Shown piece by piece: positions 46,944-47,036 of a stretch of DNA of 47,036 bases. The stretch spans positions 88,377 to 135,412 of the forward strand of contig VHZZ01000529.1 of the NCBI GenBank assembly GCA_009801015.1, in the 5' to 3' direction. The translations under genes and the position numbers were made by a program. Every line of letters starts with the position of its first letter. Within the stretch, counting starts at the first letter, position 1. This DNA is from Silene noctiflora. Lineage: Eukaryota; Streptophyta; Magnoliopsida; Caryophyllales; Caryophyllaceae. Under the pieces are notes generated by a model. The model saw only the letters and a program-made list of their open reading frames with translations, ran no database searches and was not told the DNA's origin.

Positions 46944-47002
46944 CTCCCTCCAATTCCATATTTTCTTCCCTTTGTTTGAGGGCACAAGAATTAAGGAGGG
47001 AG
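46944..47002. mobile_element. Very short Stowaway-like element (59 bp)
   Basis: CTCCCTCCAATTCC on the left and GAATTAAGGAGGGAG on the right form inverted ends. TA lies on each side (46942-46943 and 47003-47004). It is probably an internally deleted Stowaway MITE. Confidence 0.6.
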
Positions 47003-47036
47003 TATAAACAATGAATATATTGTTTGTGGTGGGCCT

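Noticed and set aside
1..47036. CRISPR array, prophage, operon or bacterial-type defence system
   Set aside because: Intron-containing plant genes and plant transposons fill the window; no spacer-repeat array or prokaryotic gene cluster is present.

Overview
This is a 47 kb window of plant nuclear DNA. Short genes are split by GT-AG introns, most of the sequence is AT-rich and non-coding, and many small transposons are present (MITEs, TRIMs, solo LTRs). The proteins match angiosperm families: a thylakoid-lumen pentapeptide protein, a plant-type WD40 protein and an ATXR5/6 histone methyltransferase. Recurrent GACGGATA-type MITEs and LTRs full of CTCGRYCGAG palindromes fit a core eudicot, perhaps Caryophyllales. 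That placement is inference, not proof.

Layout. 1-1.03 kb: an (AAT)n microsatellite, TGAAC-rich repeats and a GGACC-rich repeat. 1034-1104: tRNA-Gly(CCC), minus strand. 1605-3962: a complete four-exon gene for the thylakoid lumenal 15 kDa pentapeptide-repeat protein, minus. 5057-5608: a DPH4-type J-domain/zinc protein, minus. 7.2-9.4 kb: no gene seen. 9450-9845: an unrecognised 131-codon ORF, plus. 10.0-10.4 kb: a hairpin-rich element. 10711-13795: two nested LTR-like elements of one family; the outer one has a perfect 5-bp target duplication. 14065-15050: a 5'-truncated RPA70-like pseudogene with one in-frame stop, minus. 15-22.8 kb: non-coding DNA with a TRIM, MITEs and a possible LINE tail. 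22886-25940: a complete six-exon WD40-repeat gene encoding 672 aa, minus. 27-43.6 kb: about 16 kb without a convincing gene but with many MITEs, several with clear target-site duplications. 43693-46446: a complete six-exon ATXR6-like gene encoding 358 aa, minus, preceded by three E2F-type sites. The right end holds a tiny Stowaway-like element.

All four intact protein genes lie on the minus strand and have unrelated jobs: thylakoid lumen, diphthamide synthesis, a WD40 scaffold, and H3K27 monomethylation. No operon-like or cooperating cluster is visible. Exon boundaries were derived by hand from splice signals, reading-frame continuity and remembered family sequence. I found no convincing previously undescribed system. 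The best leads are the palindrome-array LTR family, the RPA-like pseudogene, the E2F-bearing ATXR6 promoter, and a tandem array interrupted by a MITE.
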